Counted from the stretch's first letter, positions 24,847 through 34,504 are shown. The stretch: DNA of 64,000 nt from Gemmatimonadota bacterium (GCA_022827345.1 JAJDTB010000009.1:242492-306491), one strand, 5' to 3'. Notes: generated by a model not told the origin, from the letters alone. A program made the numbers and translations.

Positions 24847-26001
24847 ATGAACCCCCGACCAGCTATCGGCCCTGCACCATCGGACCCCAACCGGCGCGAC
24901 TTCCTCCGAGCTGCGGGGGTGGTGGGCGCGGGACTTGCCCTGGGCGCCGGCTGCGCCCCCGCTACCGACCGGTCCCCCGCGCCCAAGCGGTTCCTCATCC
25001 TGGGCGGCACCGGGTTCATCGGGCCGCACACGGTCCGGTACGCCGTGGAGCGCGGCCACGAGGTCACGATCTTCACGAGGGGCCGCACCGACGCGGACCT
25101 GCCCGAAGGCGTCGAGCGGCTCGTCGGGGATCGCAACGGCGACCACTCCGCGCTGGAAGGGCGCACGTGGGACGTCGTCTTCGACAACAACTGCCAGAAC
25201 TACCGCTGGGCGCAGCTCAGCACCGAACTGCTCAAGGACGCCGCGGAGCAGTACATCTTCATCTCGTCGATTTCGGCCTATGCCATCGAAGGCATGAACT
25301 TCGACCACAAGGACACCGTGCTCTGGGAGCCCGCGGTTCCGGAGGACTACCCGCGCTTCGAGCCGCCCGAGGGGTGGCAGGACGGCGACGACGCGCACTA
25401 CGGGTTGATGAAGCGGCTAAGCGAGGACATTGCCCACGCCGCCTTCCCGGGACGCACCACCGTGATCCGCCCCGGGCTGATCGTCGGCCCCGACGACCCC
25501 ACCGACCGGTTCACCTACTGGCCGGTGCGGATCGAGCAGGGGGGAGAGGTGCTCGCGCCCGGCAACCCCGACCACTCGACCCAGATCATCGACCAGCGCG
25601 ACCTGACCGAATGGACGGTGCGCGTCGCCGAGGAAGGGATCATGGGCGACTTCAACGGCACGGGTCCCGAGAGCCGGCTCTCGATGGCGGAGATGCTGTA
25701 CGGGATCCGCTCCGTGACGACCCGGCCCGTGAAGTTCACGTGGGTGCCATCGGACTTCCTGGAGGCAAACGACACGAGCGCGTGGAGCGATCTGCCCGCG
25801 TGGGTGCCGGGCGATGAGCTGATGTACGTCGATGTGAGCAGGGCGGTGGCGGCGGGGCTGACCTTCCGTTCGCTGGCGGTGACGACGAAGGACACCCTCG
25901 ACTGGCACAGGACTCGTCCCGCGGGCGAGTGGGAGCAGCGCCGCTTCGGGATGAGCCGGGAGAAGGAGCGGGCGGTGCTGGAGGCGTGGCACGCGTCGTG
26001 A
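24847..26001 (+). CDS. Tat-exported NAD-dependent epimerase/dehydratase-like protein (paralogue 2)
   Basis: 384 residues from ATG 24847 (AAGGAG upstream); ATG 24778, overlapping the previous stop, would add 23 residues. The Tat signal PNRRDFLRAAGVVGAG has a following Cys (GAGCAPA). The Rossmann loop is LILGGTGFIGPHTVRYAVERGHEV, followed by YIFISSISAY and a YGLMKRLSED motif with SDR YxxxK spacing. Parallel segments with paralogue 1 (GRTxAD, EKLVGD/ERLVGD, SALEGRxWDVV, RPGLIxGPxDPTDRFTYWPVRI) show recent common ancestry. The substrate is unknown. Confidence 0.85.
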   Translation: MNPRPAIGPAPSDPNRRDFLRAAGVVGAGLALGAGCAPATDRSPAPKRFLILGGTGFIGPHTVRYAVERGHEVTIFTRGRTDADLPEGVERLVGDRNGDHSALEGRTWDVVFDNNCQNYRWAQLSTELLKDAAEQYIFISSISAYAIEGMNFDHKDTVLWEPAVPEDYPRFEPPEGWQDGDDAHYGLMKRLSEDIAHAAFPGRTTVIRPGLIVGPDDPTDRFTYWPVRIEQGGEVLAPGNPDHSTQIIDQRDLTEWTVRVAEEGIMGDFNGTGPESRLSMAEMLYGIRSVTTRPVKFTWVPSDFLEANDTSAWSDLPAWVPGDELMYVDVSRAVAAGLTFRSLAVTTKDTLDWHRTRPAGEWEQRRFGMSREKERAVLEAWHAS

Positions 26002-26075
26002 TGCGCGCATGGACCGCGCGATGCGGTCGCGCGCTGGACTTGCGGCGTGCGTGCGCGCTCGGCTCAAGATTCTGA

Positions 26076-26093
26076 TGTAAAGAGGACTTTACA
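26076..26093 (+). promoter_or_regulatory. Palindrome with embedded ribosome site before the amidase gene
   Basis: TGTAAAG-AGGA-CTTTACA is a perfect 7-bp inverted repeat with the AGGA Shine-Dalgarno in its 4-nt spacer, 2 nt before ATG 26096. It has the same 18-bp TGTAAA-N6-TTTACA form as the element at 17980-17997. A weaker half-matching copy (TGT...ATTACA, 26097-26114) follows with the same 21-bp pitch. Confidence 0.6.
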
Positions 26094-26095
26094 TA

Positions 26096-27850
26096 ATGTC
26101 GTATTGTCATTACATATCACATATGTCGAGAGGCTGGAGGAGCCTCGCCCCGGTCCTGGTCCTGGCCCTCGCCCCGGTCGTGGCCCTCGCTTCGTGCGCC
26201 GCCCCCGCTGCCGATCACGAGCCTTTTGCGGTCGTCGAAGCCACGATCCCCGACCTCCAGGCCGCGATGGAGCGGGGCGAACTCACCTCGCGGCAGCTCG
26301 TCACCGGGTACCTGTTGCGTATCGCGCTCTACGAGGGGCGGTTGAACGCCGCCATCTCCATCAACGAAAACGTGCTGGCCGAAGCCGACGCCCTCGATGC
26401 GGAGCGCGCGCGCGGCACTGTGCGGGGACCCCTGCACGGCATCCCCGTCGCGCTCAAGGACAACATCCACACGACCCACCTGCCTACCACGGCGGGGGCG
26501 CTCGCCTTCGACGGCTTCGTTCCGCCGTACGAAGCCACGCTGACCACCAACCTGCGCGAGGCGGGCGCGATCATCATCGCGAAGGCAGGCCTTACCGAGT
26601 TCGCGAACTGGATGGCGGGGCCGCCGAACCCCATGCCCGGGAACTACAACGCGCTGACCGGGTTCGCCTACAACCCGTACGACCCCCGCCGCGATCCGCG
26701 CCCGGCCACCTTCGACGGGCGCCCCGCGCTCAGCACCGGCGGGTCCAGCTCCGGGATCGGCACGGCGGCGAGCTTCTGGGCCGCGAACGTGGGGACCGAC
26801 ACCGGCGGCTCGGTCATCAGCCCGTCGAACGCGAACATGCTTGTGGGGATCCGGCCGACGCTGGGGCGGATCAGCCGCTGGGGGATCGCGCCGGTGACGC
26901 TGGATCACGACATGGCCGGCCCGATGGCGCGCACCGTGGCCGACGCCGCGATTCTGCTCGGCGGGATGGAGAGCGCGGCGCCTGATCCGAACGACCGCGC
27001 GACCGACATCTGCGAGCCGCCACCCGGGCGCGACTACCGGCCCTTCCTGAACCCGGACGGGTTGCGCGGCGCCCGCATCGGCATCCCGCGCGCGTTCTAC
27101 TACGACCCGATCCGGCTCGACGGCGAGGAGCGCACGCGCGGCGGCCTCAACGAGGCGCAGCTCGCGCTGATGGAAGAGGCGATCACGGTGCTGGAGGCCC
27201 AGGGCGCGGTGGTGGTCGACCCCGCCGACGTGCCCAGCTACGCCACCACCGACCCGAGCTCCAACTTCGCGACGTGGGGGTTCTGCGCGGGCGGCCACCA
27301 GGCGAAGGGCGCCGACGAGGACTGCTCGGTGAACTTCAAGTACGGGGCCAAGCGCGACTTCAACGCGTGGCTGGCGACGCTGGGCCCCGGCGCCCCGGTC
27401 GCGACGCTCACCGAGCTGCGGGAGTGGAACCTCGCACACGAGCGAGCGGGCGCCATGAAGTACGGTCAGGCCCGATTCGACATCTCCGACGAGATGGACG
27501 TCGAGGCCGACCGCGCCCGCAACGAGGCCGACATGGCGCGGGACGAGCTGCTCAGCCGGACGCGCGGGATCGACGCCGTGCTGGCGGAGCACGACCTGGA
27601 CGCGATCCTCACCCCCGGCAGCCGGGGCGCGGGACTTGCCGCCCGTTCAGGCACCCCGATCATCGTCGTCCCCTTCGGCTTCGTGCCGAACGAGCCCGCG
27701 CAGCCGTTCCCCGACGGCTTCGACGCCCGTCCCGCCCCCTTCGGCGTCGGCTTCACGGGAGCCAATTGCAGTGAACCCCGCCTGATCGAGCTCGCCTACG
27801 CCTTCGAGCAGGCGACGCACCGCCGAACACCGCCAACGGGACTACCGTAG
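26096..27850 (+). CDS. Exported amidase-signature hydrolase
   Basis: 584 residues from ATG 26096; ATG 26123 is an alternative 8 nt after the regulatory repeats. The lipoprotein-like signal is LVLALAPVVALASCAAP. All amidase-signature residues are visible: catalytic Lys in PVALKDNIHT, the GGSSSGIGTAAS loop and DTGGSVISPSN with the cis-Ser and nucleophile Ser. It hydrolyses a carboxamide or related bond outside the cytoplasm. The length agrees with secreted GatA-like amidases. A 13-bp gap to the anion transporter gene suggests an operon in which a carboxylate product is taken up (inference). Confidence 0.9.
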   Translation: MSYCHYISHMSRGWRSLAPVLVLALAPVVALASCAAPAADHEPFAVVEATIPDLQAAMERGELTSRQLVTGYLLRIALYEGRLNAAISINENVLAEADALDAERARGTVRGPLHGIPVALKDNIHTTHLPTTAGALAFDGFVPPYEATLTTNLREAGAIIIAKAGLTEFANWMAGPPNPMPGNYNALTGFAYNPYDPRRDPRPATFDGRPALSTGGSSSGIGTAASFWAANVGTDTGGSVISPSNANMLVGIRPTLGRISRWGIAPVTLDHDMAGPMARTVADAAILLGGMESAAPDPNDRATDICEPPPGRDYRPFLNPDGLRGARIGIPRAFYYDPIRLDGEERTRGGLNEAQLALMEEAITVLEAQGAVVVDPADVPSYATTDPSSNFATWGFCAGGHQAKGADEDCSVNFKYGAKRDFNAWLATLGPGAPVATLTELREWNLAHERAGAMKYGQARFDISDEMDVEADRARNEADMARDELLSRTRGIDAVLAEHDLDAILTPGSRGAGLAARSGTPIIVVPFGFVPNEPAQPFPDGFDARPAPFGVGFTGANCSEPRLIELAYAFEQATHRRTPPTGLP

Positions 27851-27863
27851 GCGACGCCCCAGC

Positions 27864-29642
27864 ATGACGTTCGACATCGCATTCGTCCTCGGTCTCACCC
27901 TGGCGGCGCTCGTCCTGTTCGCGCTCGACAAGGTGCGGGTGGATCAGGTCGCTCTGGCGGTCCCGGTCGTCCTCCTCCTCAGCGGCATCCTCACGCCGGC
28001 CGAAGCGGTATCGGGTCTGTCCAGCCGCGCAACCGTGACGGTCGGCTCGATGCTCGTGCTCGGCCTGGGACTCCGCAAGACGGGTCTCGTGTCCGCCATC
28101 GGGGCCTGGGCGCGCACTGCACCACTCGGCGGCAAGTACGCGCGCTTGTTTGCGCTCTGCCTCATCTGTGCGCTCCTCTCTCCCTTCCTCATGACCACCG
28201 CCGTCGTGCTGGTCTTCATGCCCGTATTCGTCGCACTGGCGGAGCAGGCGGAAGAACCTGCCTCGCGGTACCTCATGCCGCTCTCCTTCGTCTCGATCCT
28301 CGGGGGCACCGTCACGCTGATGGGGACCACGACCAACCTCGTCGTGCACGGAGAGGCGGTGAGGCGGGGGTTCGACGACCTCCACATGTTCTCGATCACC
28401 CCGCTGGGCCTCATCTGTCTGGCCGTGGGCCTCCTGTACCTGTTCACCGCCGGCCGGGTGCTGCTGCCGCGGCGCTTCCGGGCTCCCGATCTGTCGGCCA
28501 AGTACGACATCCGCCGTTTCGTCACGGAACTGCACGTCCCGGACGATTCGCCCGCGAACGGCCGCTCGCTGGCCCAACTGGGGTGGGGCGAACGCTATGG
28601 CGTGACGGTGCTGGACATCGAGCGGGGCGAGGACGAGATCGCCGCGCCGCACGGGGACCGTCACATACGGTCGGGCGACATCCTGTACGTGCAGGGCCCC
28701 GCCGAGAGCCTGCTTCAGCTCGCCCGCCGGCAGCGGCTCAGGATCCCTGGCGAAGGGGAAGAGCATGGACTCGACCTGACGGCGGGGCGCAGCCGGCTGG
28801 TCGAGCTCCTCGTGGCGCCCGGCTCGAGTCTCGTGGGCCGGACGCTCCGCGATGTGAGTTTCGGACAACGCCACGGCGCGACGGTGATCGCCATACAGCG
28901 ACACGGCGTCACCGTGCAGGAGAGGATGGCCGGGATCTCGCTCCGCGTCGGCGATCTGCTCCTCGTGCACGGCACCGCGAACGCGCTCCGGAACCTCGCC
29001 GAGGATCCCGATTTCGTCCCCCTGGCGGAAGTGAAGACGCAGCCCGGGAACCGGCCGCGGGCGGGCGTTGCCGCGGCGATCATGGCCGGCGTCGTACTCA
29101 GCGCCAGTGTCGGCGTGCTCGACATCATGACGGCGGCGCTCACCGGCGTGATCCTGATGGTGTTCACCCGCTGCGTGCACGTCGAAGAGATCTACGGGGA
29201 GGTGGAATGGCTGGTCATCTTCGTGCTGGCGGGGCTGATTCCGCTCGGCCTGGCGCTCGAGACGACCGGTGCGGCGGAGCTGCTCGCGGGCTGGGTGGTG
29301 ACCCTTACGTCGCCGCTGGGAGAGATCGGGCTCATCGCGGCCTTCTATCTGCTGACCGCGATCATGACCGCCGTCGTATCCAACGCGGCGACGGCCGTGA
29401 TGCTCACGCCGGTCGCGATTCTGGCGGCGACGCAGGGCGGCGTGAACCCGTACGCGCTGCTGATTGCCGTCATGTTCGGCGCGTCGGCCTCCTTCGTCAC
29501 GCCCTTCGGCTATCAGACCAACGTCATGATCTATGCACCGGGCGGATATCGCTTCATGGACTTCGTGAAGGTGGGCGGCCTGCTCAACCTCATCCTCCTC
29601 GTCACGGCCACGCTCTTCATCCCCCTCTTCTGGCCCAGTTAG
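27864..29642 (+). CDS. SLC13/DASS-type anion transporter with TrkA-C domains
   Basis: 592 residues. About five transmembrane helices, with the TTTNLVVHGEA motif characteristic of DASS/CitT-type carriers, are followed by two RCK_C/TrkA-C-like cytoplasmic domains (about 215-370: LAQLGWGERYGVTVLDIERG... RSGDILYVQGPAE and VGRTLRDVSFGQRHGATVIAIQRHG). A second membrane half ends with VVSNAATAVMLTPVA and FVTPFGYQTNVMIYAPG. The family moves dicarboxylates, sulfate or other oxyanions with Na+ or H+. Its position behind the amidase points to carboxylate uptake. Confidence 0.9.
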   Translation: MTFDIAFVLGLTLAALVLFALDKVRVDQVALAVPVVLLLSGILTPAEAVSGLSSRATVTVGSMLVLGLGLRKTGLVSAIGAWARTAPLGGKYARLFALCLICALLSPFLMTTAVVLVFMPVFVALAEQAEEPASRYLMPLSFVSILGGTVTLMGTTTNLVVHGEAVRRGFDDLHMFSITPLGLICLAVGLLYLFTAGRVLLPRRFRAPDLSAKYDIRRFVTELHVPDDSPANGRSLAQLGWGERYGVTVLDIERGEDEIAAPHGDRHIRSGDILYVQGPAESLLQLARRQRLRIPGEGEEHGLDLTAGRSRLVELLVAPGSSLVGRTLRDVSFGQRHGATVIAIQRHGVTVQERMAGISLRVGDLLLVHGTANALRNLAEDPDFVPLAEVKTQPGNRPRAGVAAAIMAGVVLSASVGVLDIMTAALTGVILMVFTRCVHVEEIYGEVEWLVIFVLAGLIPLGLALETTGAAELLAGWVVTLTSPLGEIGLIAAFYLLTAIMTAVVSNAATAVMLTPVAILAATQGGVNPYALLIAVMFGASASFVTPFGYQTNVMIYAPGGYRFMDFVKVGGLLNLILLVTATLFIPLFWPS

Positions 29643-29651
29643 CCGGGCCCG

Positions 29652-31070
29652 CTACCGCCGCCACACCCCCACGCCGTCCTCATACCGGATTTCCGTCCCG
29701 TACGGCCGTGACAGCGCGGCCAGGTGCTCGATGATCTTGCGGCCAAGCTCCTCGGGCGCGATCCGCGGCGTCCCCCGCCGTCCCCGCGGCGCCTTCCAGC
29801 TCAGCTCGATGGGGTGGAAGACGATTTCGACCACCTCGTCACCCTCGAACGTTGCCACCGGCACCACGCTCTCGTACCACTCGGCGCCTGTCGGGAAGCC
29901 CGTCGTGGGATTCCCGTCCTCGTCGACCCGGAACCGCGTGTCGTAGATCTCCGACGCGAGCCGGTCCAGCGGGATCCCGTAGCGGTCGCGCTGGTCGGAC
30001 GGCATCGGGTCGATCGTCTCGTTCTGGAAGATGAAGTTGGCGAGCGAATAGAAGATCGGGCGGCCCTTGTAGATCTCGACCGCGCGCAGCTGGTGCGGCC
30101 CGTGGATGATCATGGTGTTGGCGCCGGCGTCGATCGTCTGGCGCGCGAATTCCTCCATCCACGGCGGGGGCACCTGGGACGCGTTGCCGGGCTCGTGCGA
30201 GTGGCTGTTCACGACGACGTAGTCGGCCTGGTCGGTGGCGTTGCGCACCTCGTGCAGCACCCGCTCGCGGTCCACGTCGTTCAGCGACACGATCGTCCGG
30301 TCCTCGCCCCCCGGATACACCGTCCTGCCCAGGACCCGCACCGGCCCGTCGTCGTCATCGGACACGTTCGCGCCTCGCATCCGCGCCACGTCCCTCAACG
30401 CCGCCATCGTCTCCGCCGATGCCTCGTAACGGGTACTCAGCCTGAGCGGATTCAGCCCCGGCCGCCCCTGCACGGTGGGCCCGGCCCGGCCCGCACGCGA
30501 CATCGGCGTGAAGGTCGACGCCATCCCGATCAGCGCGATCCGCCCCTTCGGCGTCTCCAGGTACCCCGGACGGCTGGCCCACCCCAGGTTCTCGCCGGTC
30601 CCCGAATGCACCAGCCCCCACTCGTCCAGGAGCCGGTTGGTCAGCCGCATCCCCTCGACCCCGTAGTCGGTGGTGTGGTTGTTGGCGTTGTTGAAGAGGT
30701 TGAACCCCATGTCGACCAGATCCTTCAGCGTCTCGGGCGAGCCGACCTCGTAGTTGCCGCCGTTCTCCGCCGCGGGCCAGCCGGTGAACTCCTGCAGCCG
30801 GAAGACTGACTGCTCCAGGTTCATGAAGGCGGCATCCGTCGCGCGAATGATGTTGGCGAGGTCGTGGAAACCGGGGTCGCCGGGGTGGTCGAACGGCGCG
30901 GTCCGCCGGTTCATGATCACGTCGCCCACAGCGGAGAGGGTCCACCGGGTGTTGGGGGTGATGGGCGAACGCGACTGCGCGGCGGCCGCCTGCTGCACCG
31001 GCGGGGCGAGCATGGCCACGGCGACGAGGAAAAGGGTGGGGGAGACGAAGCGGGACGGGAAGCGGCGCAT
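29652..31070 (-). CDS. CapA-family (poly-gamma-glutamate-type) exported metallophosphatase-like protein
   Basis: 472 residues from ATG 31070 with a strong GAGGAGGA ribosome site and signal peptide PTLFLVAVAMLAPPVQQAAAAQ. The CapA fold is recognised by LSAVGDVIMNRR at the start, FMNLEQSVF, NLFNNANNHTTDYGVEGM, IGMASTFTPMSR, VVNSHSHEPGN and MIIHGPHQLRAVEIYKGRPIFYSLANFIFQ. It is metallophosphoesterase-like and associated with capsule or polyglutamate processing in model species. No other capsule genes are nearby, so it is probably a stand-alone enzyme. It converges on the transporter gene with a 9-bp gap. Confidence 0.85.
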   Translation of the reverse strand: MRRFPSRFVSPTLFLVAVAMLAPPVQQAAAAQSRSPITPNTRWTLSAVGDVIMNRRTAPFDHPGDPGFHDLANIIRATDAAFMNLEQSVFRLQEFTGWPAAENGGNYEVGSPETLKDLVDMGFNLFNNANNHTTDYGVEGMRLTNRLLDEWGLVHSGTGENLGWASRPGYLETPKGRIALIGMASTFTPMSRAGRAGPTVQGRPGLNPLRLSTRYEASAETMAALRDVARMRGANVSDDDDGPVRVLGRTVYPGGEDRTIVSLNDVDRERVLHEVRNATDQADYVVVNSHSHEPGNASQVPPPWMEEFARQTIDAGANTMIIHGPHQLRAVEIYKGRPIFYSLANFIFQNETIDPMPSDQRDRYGIPLDRLASEIYDTRFRVDEDGNPTTGFPTGAEWYESVVPVATFEGDEVVEIVFHPIELSWKAPRGRRGTPRIAPEELGRKIIEHLAALSRPYGTEIRYEDGVGVWRR

Positions 31071-31167
31071 GGGGTCCTCCTCGGGAACGGGACATTTGGC
31101 GAGGATAGTGGCCAGCGCCCCCGGAGCGGGCAACGCGGGCCGCTCCGTCGTCTACATTCTCCTCATG

Positions 31168-32334
31168 TCAGCTTTGCCCGATCAGCAGCTCCATCAGGGC
31201 GGGCAGGGGGATCGCTGTAATGCCGTCTCCCAGAGGATAGCTCTCGCGGCCGGGATAGACGACGAAGCTCCGGACGGCGTCGACGTCCTCGATTGCGACG
31301 CGGAATCCCCGCGGCACACGCGGTGCGCTCGAACGCTTGACCTCCACCGCCCACAGCTCCTGTCCGGGCAGCAGCAGCAAAAGGTCGATTTCGGCGCCCG
31401 ACCGGGTTCTGTAGAAGAACGCGTCCGTCCCGTCGGGAGCCGCCCCGATCAGGTTCTCGACGACGAAGCCCTCCCAGCTGGCGCCGACGACGGGATGCCC
31501 CAGCAGGTCGTCGAGCGTTCGGATGTTGAGCAGAGCATGGACCACGCCGCTGTCCCTCACGAACAGCTTCGGCGCTTTGACCAGCCGCTTGCCGACGTTG
31601 ACGAAATAGGGCTGCACGCGACGCGCCAGCATCATGTCGACCAGCGTGTCGGCGTACCGATTCACGGTAGGCGCGGAAACACCCAGGCTGCGTGCCAGCT
31701 CGGCCGCGTTGAGCGTTGCCGCCTGGCGATGCGACAACATCGTCCAGAACCTGCGCAGCGTCTCTGACGAGGCCCTGAGCCCGGATTGGGGAAGATCCCG
31801 TTCCAGATGAGTACGTATGAAGTTCGTGCGCCAGCGCAGGCTGTTGCGGTCGCCGGCCGCCGTAAGACTGTCCGGGAATCCGCCGCGCAGCCACAGGCGG
31901 TTGAGGTCGTAGCTCGTCTCCAGCCCATCGAGTCCGGGGAGTTCGTGGTAGGCCACGCGCCCCGCCAGGGACTCCGCGGACTGACGGAGCAGCGCCCCGG
32001 ACGCCGAGCCCAGCAGCAGGAAGTGTCCGCTCGCCCGTCCGTCGCGACGTCGCGCGTCGATCTGGCCGCGGAGGACGCGGAAGAGATCGGGCATGCGCTG
32101 CACCTCGTCCAGGATCACCAGGCGGTCGCGGTACATGTCGAGGTAGCTGCGGGTGTTGGTCAGTCTGGCGGCGTCGGCAGGGTCTTCCAGGTCGAGATAC
32201 ACGGATCGGGGCACCTCGCCGGCAAGATCGCGAGCGAGGGTGGTCTTGCCGACCTGGCGCGGCCCCAGGAGCACTACCGAGGGGAATGTGGCCAGATCCT
32301 GTTTGATCGGTTCCTTCCATCGTCGTTGGAGCAT
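31168..32334 (-). CDS. AAA ATPase with DUF4143 domain
   Basis: 388 residues from ATG 32334. The N-terminal AAA domain has Walker A LLGPRQVGKTTLA, Walker B RLVILDEVQRM and sensor FLLLGSASGALL. A winged-helix stretch (LNAAELARSLGVSAPTVNRYADTL) leads into a PD-(D/E)XK-like DUF4143 end (FFYRTRSGAEIDLLLLLPGQELWAVEVKRS). The family is widespread, often on mobile or variable DNA, and is of unsettled function. It is transcribed divergently from the TolB/TPR gene. Confidence 0.85.
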   Translation of the reverse strand: MLQRRWKEPIKQDLATFPSVVLLGPRQVGKTTLARDLAGEVPRSVYLDLEDPADAARLTNTRSYLDMYRDRLVILDEVQRMPDLFRVLRGQIDARRRDGRASGHFLLLGSASGALLRQSAESLAGRVAYHELPGLDGLETSYDLNRLWLRGGFPDSLTAAGDRNSLRWRTNFIRTHLERDLPQSGLRASSETLRRFWTMLSHRQAATLNAAELARSLGVSAPTVNRYADTLVDMMLARRVQPYFVNVGKRLVKAPKLFVRDSGVVHALLNIRTLDDLLGHPVVGASWEGFVVENLIGAAPDGTDAFFYRTRSGAEIDLLLLLPGQELWAVEVKRSSAPRVPRGFRVAIEDVDAVRSFVVYPGRESYPLGDGITAIPLPALMELLIGQS

Positions 32335-32619
32335 AGTGACTAATCTGCAAATGCATTTAGTGATTTGCAATGATAATGACCGAATCCGAGCACCCATACG
32401 GACCCCACCGGGCAACGCAAATCGCGCCCACACGAACTCATCTCCAGTTGTGCGACTAGCGAAACCATGCCCTCAGGGGTCCCATTAGAGACGCGGGATG
32501 CCCATAATGGCTGAGTGCGGGGATGGAACCGACGGAACACCGGGCCCGGGAGCCGGATATCGGGCATCAGGAGGGGCAACCAGGGAAACGGTGTCGGTGA
32601 CAGAGGACACAATCGAGCG
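32335..32619. other. Divergent intergenic region with inverted repeat
   Basis: This 285-bp gap lies between divergent genes. Next to the ATPase start it holds TGCAAAT (32346-32352) and ATTTGCA (32363-32369), an inverted repeat enclosing ATGCAT. It is much more AT-rich than its surroundings, as expected for a promoter or operator. No small gene is supported. Confidence 0.4.
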
Positions 32620-34503
32620 ATGAAACGCAAACACGGCCTGAGCACCTTCTGGCGCGAGCTGCGGCGACGGCGCGTCGTGCGTGCGGGCGGCGTGTACGTC
32701 GCGGCCGCCTTCGTGGCCCTGCAGCTCGGCGAGATCGTCTTCCCGGCCTTCAACGCGCCGGATTGGGTGCTGCAGTCCGTGGTCGTGCTGGCGTTCCTGG
32801 GCCTGCCGGTCGTCCTGGCTTTCGCCTGGGTCTACGACCTGACTCCGGACGGCCTCGCGAAGACGCGGGACGAGCAGGGCGGCCCGCGGGTGACCCTGGT
32901 GCCGCGTCTGGCGCTGCTGATCGCGACGTCGATCTCGGTGGGGCTGGGCGCGTTGTGGTTCCAGCGGAGCGCGGTGACCCGGGACGGGGAGGCCGCCGGG
33001 GCAGGGGTGGAAGCCGCTCCCGACGCAGCCGCGCGGTTCGCCAGCCTCGATCCGGATGCGCCCATCACCGCGATCGCCGTCCTCCCGCTGGCGCACCTGG
33101 CCGAAGGGGACGACCTCTTCGCCCGTCAGCTCCACGAGGAGATCATCACCCAACTCAGTCTCCTCTCCAGCCTCCGCGTCGTGTCGCGGACTTCGGCGGA
33201 GCGGTACGCCGAGTCGGACATGCTGCTACCCGACATCGCCGCCGAACTGGGCGTGCAGGCCGTCGTGACCGGCTCCGTCGCCATGACGTCCGAGAGCGAC
33301 AGCGTGCGGATCTCGGTCCAGCTCCTGCACGCGGCGACCGATACCCACATGCTGTCGCGCAGCTTTCAGCGTGAGATGAAGGACATCCTGCGGCTGCAGA
33401 CCGAGGTCGCGGTCGAGATCGCGAGCACGGTGCAGGGGGAGCTGGGCGAGGGGGTGATCGAGGAGGTGGAGAGGGTCGCGGAGGTCGATCCGGAGGCATA
33501 CCGCGCATTCCTGCAGGGTCAGCGGGAGCTGGAGCGGCGGACGCCCGAGGGATTGCAGGCGGCCGCGGACCATTTCGATCGGGCGGTGGCGCTCGATTCC
33601 GGCTTCTCGCTGCCGGTGGCGTGGAGGGCGGGCGCCCATCTGATGCTCGCGCCGGACCGCGACTCGCTGCCGGCGGAAGTCCTGGCGCAGGTCTGGGAGG
33701 ACGTGCAACGGGCTGAGCAGCTGGGCGGCGCCGAAGACGAGGTCGCGGCGGCGAAGGTCGTCCTGTTCGATCAGCTGGGTGCGGGGCTGGCGGGCATCGC
33801 CTCACTGGTCGGCGAGCCGACGGCAGCGGGCGGGGAGATGCCGGAGGTGGCCGAGGACTCGCTCCGGCGGCGCTACCTGCTGGAATCGACCCGGTTCGGG
33901 CGCCGGCTCGGACGGGAGTCTCCCCTGATCGGGGCCCACCGCCTGCTTCAGGAGGGTCGGTACGACAGTGCAGCCGTCGCATTCACGGCGATCGTGGAGG
34001 CCGATCCGGACATGATTCCCGCCTGGGCCGGGCTCGAGGAAGCGCACCTGCTGCAGGGGCATTACGCCGGCGCGGTCGGCGTGCGCGAACAGTGGATCCG
34101 GGCTACCCAGGGCGAAGCGCCCCAGGCGGCGGCCTCGATCGAGACGCTGCACGAGGTATTCGACGAAGATGATCCGCAGAGCTACTGGCGCTGGCGCCAG
34201 GACTACAACGAGGAGCGGCAGGCCTCGGGCCGGCGCGTGCCCGATGTCGAGCAGGCCGTGACGGCGATCGGTCTGGGCGACCACGAATCGGCGCTGGAGC
34301 ACCTGGAGGCCGCCGTCGGCAATCGCGATCCCGGTCTGGTCGCCCTGAGAAACAGCGCAGTGTGGGATCCCCTGCGCAACGACCCGCGCTTCCAGGAGAT
34401 CGTCCGAAACGTCCGGGATCTCTGGCGCCGGAGCGGGGGGGCTCGATCGGGACGGGAAGCACCCACGCGCTCGCAGGTGCCCCGGACGCCAGGTGTGCGG
34501 TGA
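32620..34503 (+). CDS. TolB-like / TPR membrane protein
   Basis: 627 residues from ATG 32620. A basic juxtamembrane start (KRKHGLSTFWRELRRRRVVRAG) precedes hydrophobic segments at about 20-85 and a third at 100-120. A FlgO/TolB-N-like domain follows (about 150-265: ITAIAVLPLAHLAEGDDLFARQLHEEIITQLSLLSSLRVVSRTS). Helical TPR-like repeats follow (EAYRAFLQGQRELERRTPEGLQAAADHFDRAVALDS; AVAFTAIVEADPDMIPAWAGLEEAHLLQG). Similar proteins are often fused to Ser/Thr kinase or LytTR domains in soil bacteria; this one has neither. It is probably a regulator or scaffold. Cotranscription with the following propeller genes is likely. Confidence 0.8.
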   Translation: MKRKHGLSTFWRELRRRRVVRAGGVYVAAAFVALQLGEIVFPAFNAPDWVLQSVVVLAFLGLPVVLAFAWVYDLTPDGLAKTRDEQGGPRVTLVPRLALLIATSISVGLGALWFQRSAVTRDGEAAGAGVEAAPDAAARFASLDPDAPITAIAVLPLAHLAEGDDLFARQLHEEIITQLSLLSSLRVVSRTSAERYAESDMLLPDIAAELGVQAVVTGSVAMTSESDSVRISVQLLHAATDTHMLSRSFQREMKDILRLQTEVAVEIASTVQGELGEGVIEEVERVAEVDPEAYRAFLQGQRELERRTPEGLQAAADHFDRAVALDSGFSLPVAWRAGAHLMLAPDRDSLPAEVLAQVWEDVQRAEQLGGAEDEVAAAKVVLFDQLGAGLAGIASLVGEPTAAGGEMPEVAEDSLRRRYLLESTRFGRRLGRESPLIGAHRLLQEGRYDSAAVAFTAIVEADPDMIPAWAGLEEAHLLQGHYAGAVGVREQWIRATQGEAPQAAASIETLHEVFDEDDPQSYWRWRQDYNEERQASGRRVPDVEQAVTAIGLGDHESALEHLEAAVGNRDPGLVALRNSAVWDPLRNDPRFQEIVRNVRDLWRRSGGARSGREAPTRSQVPRTPGVR

Positions 34504-34504
34504 G

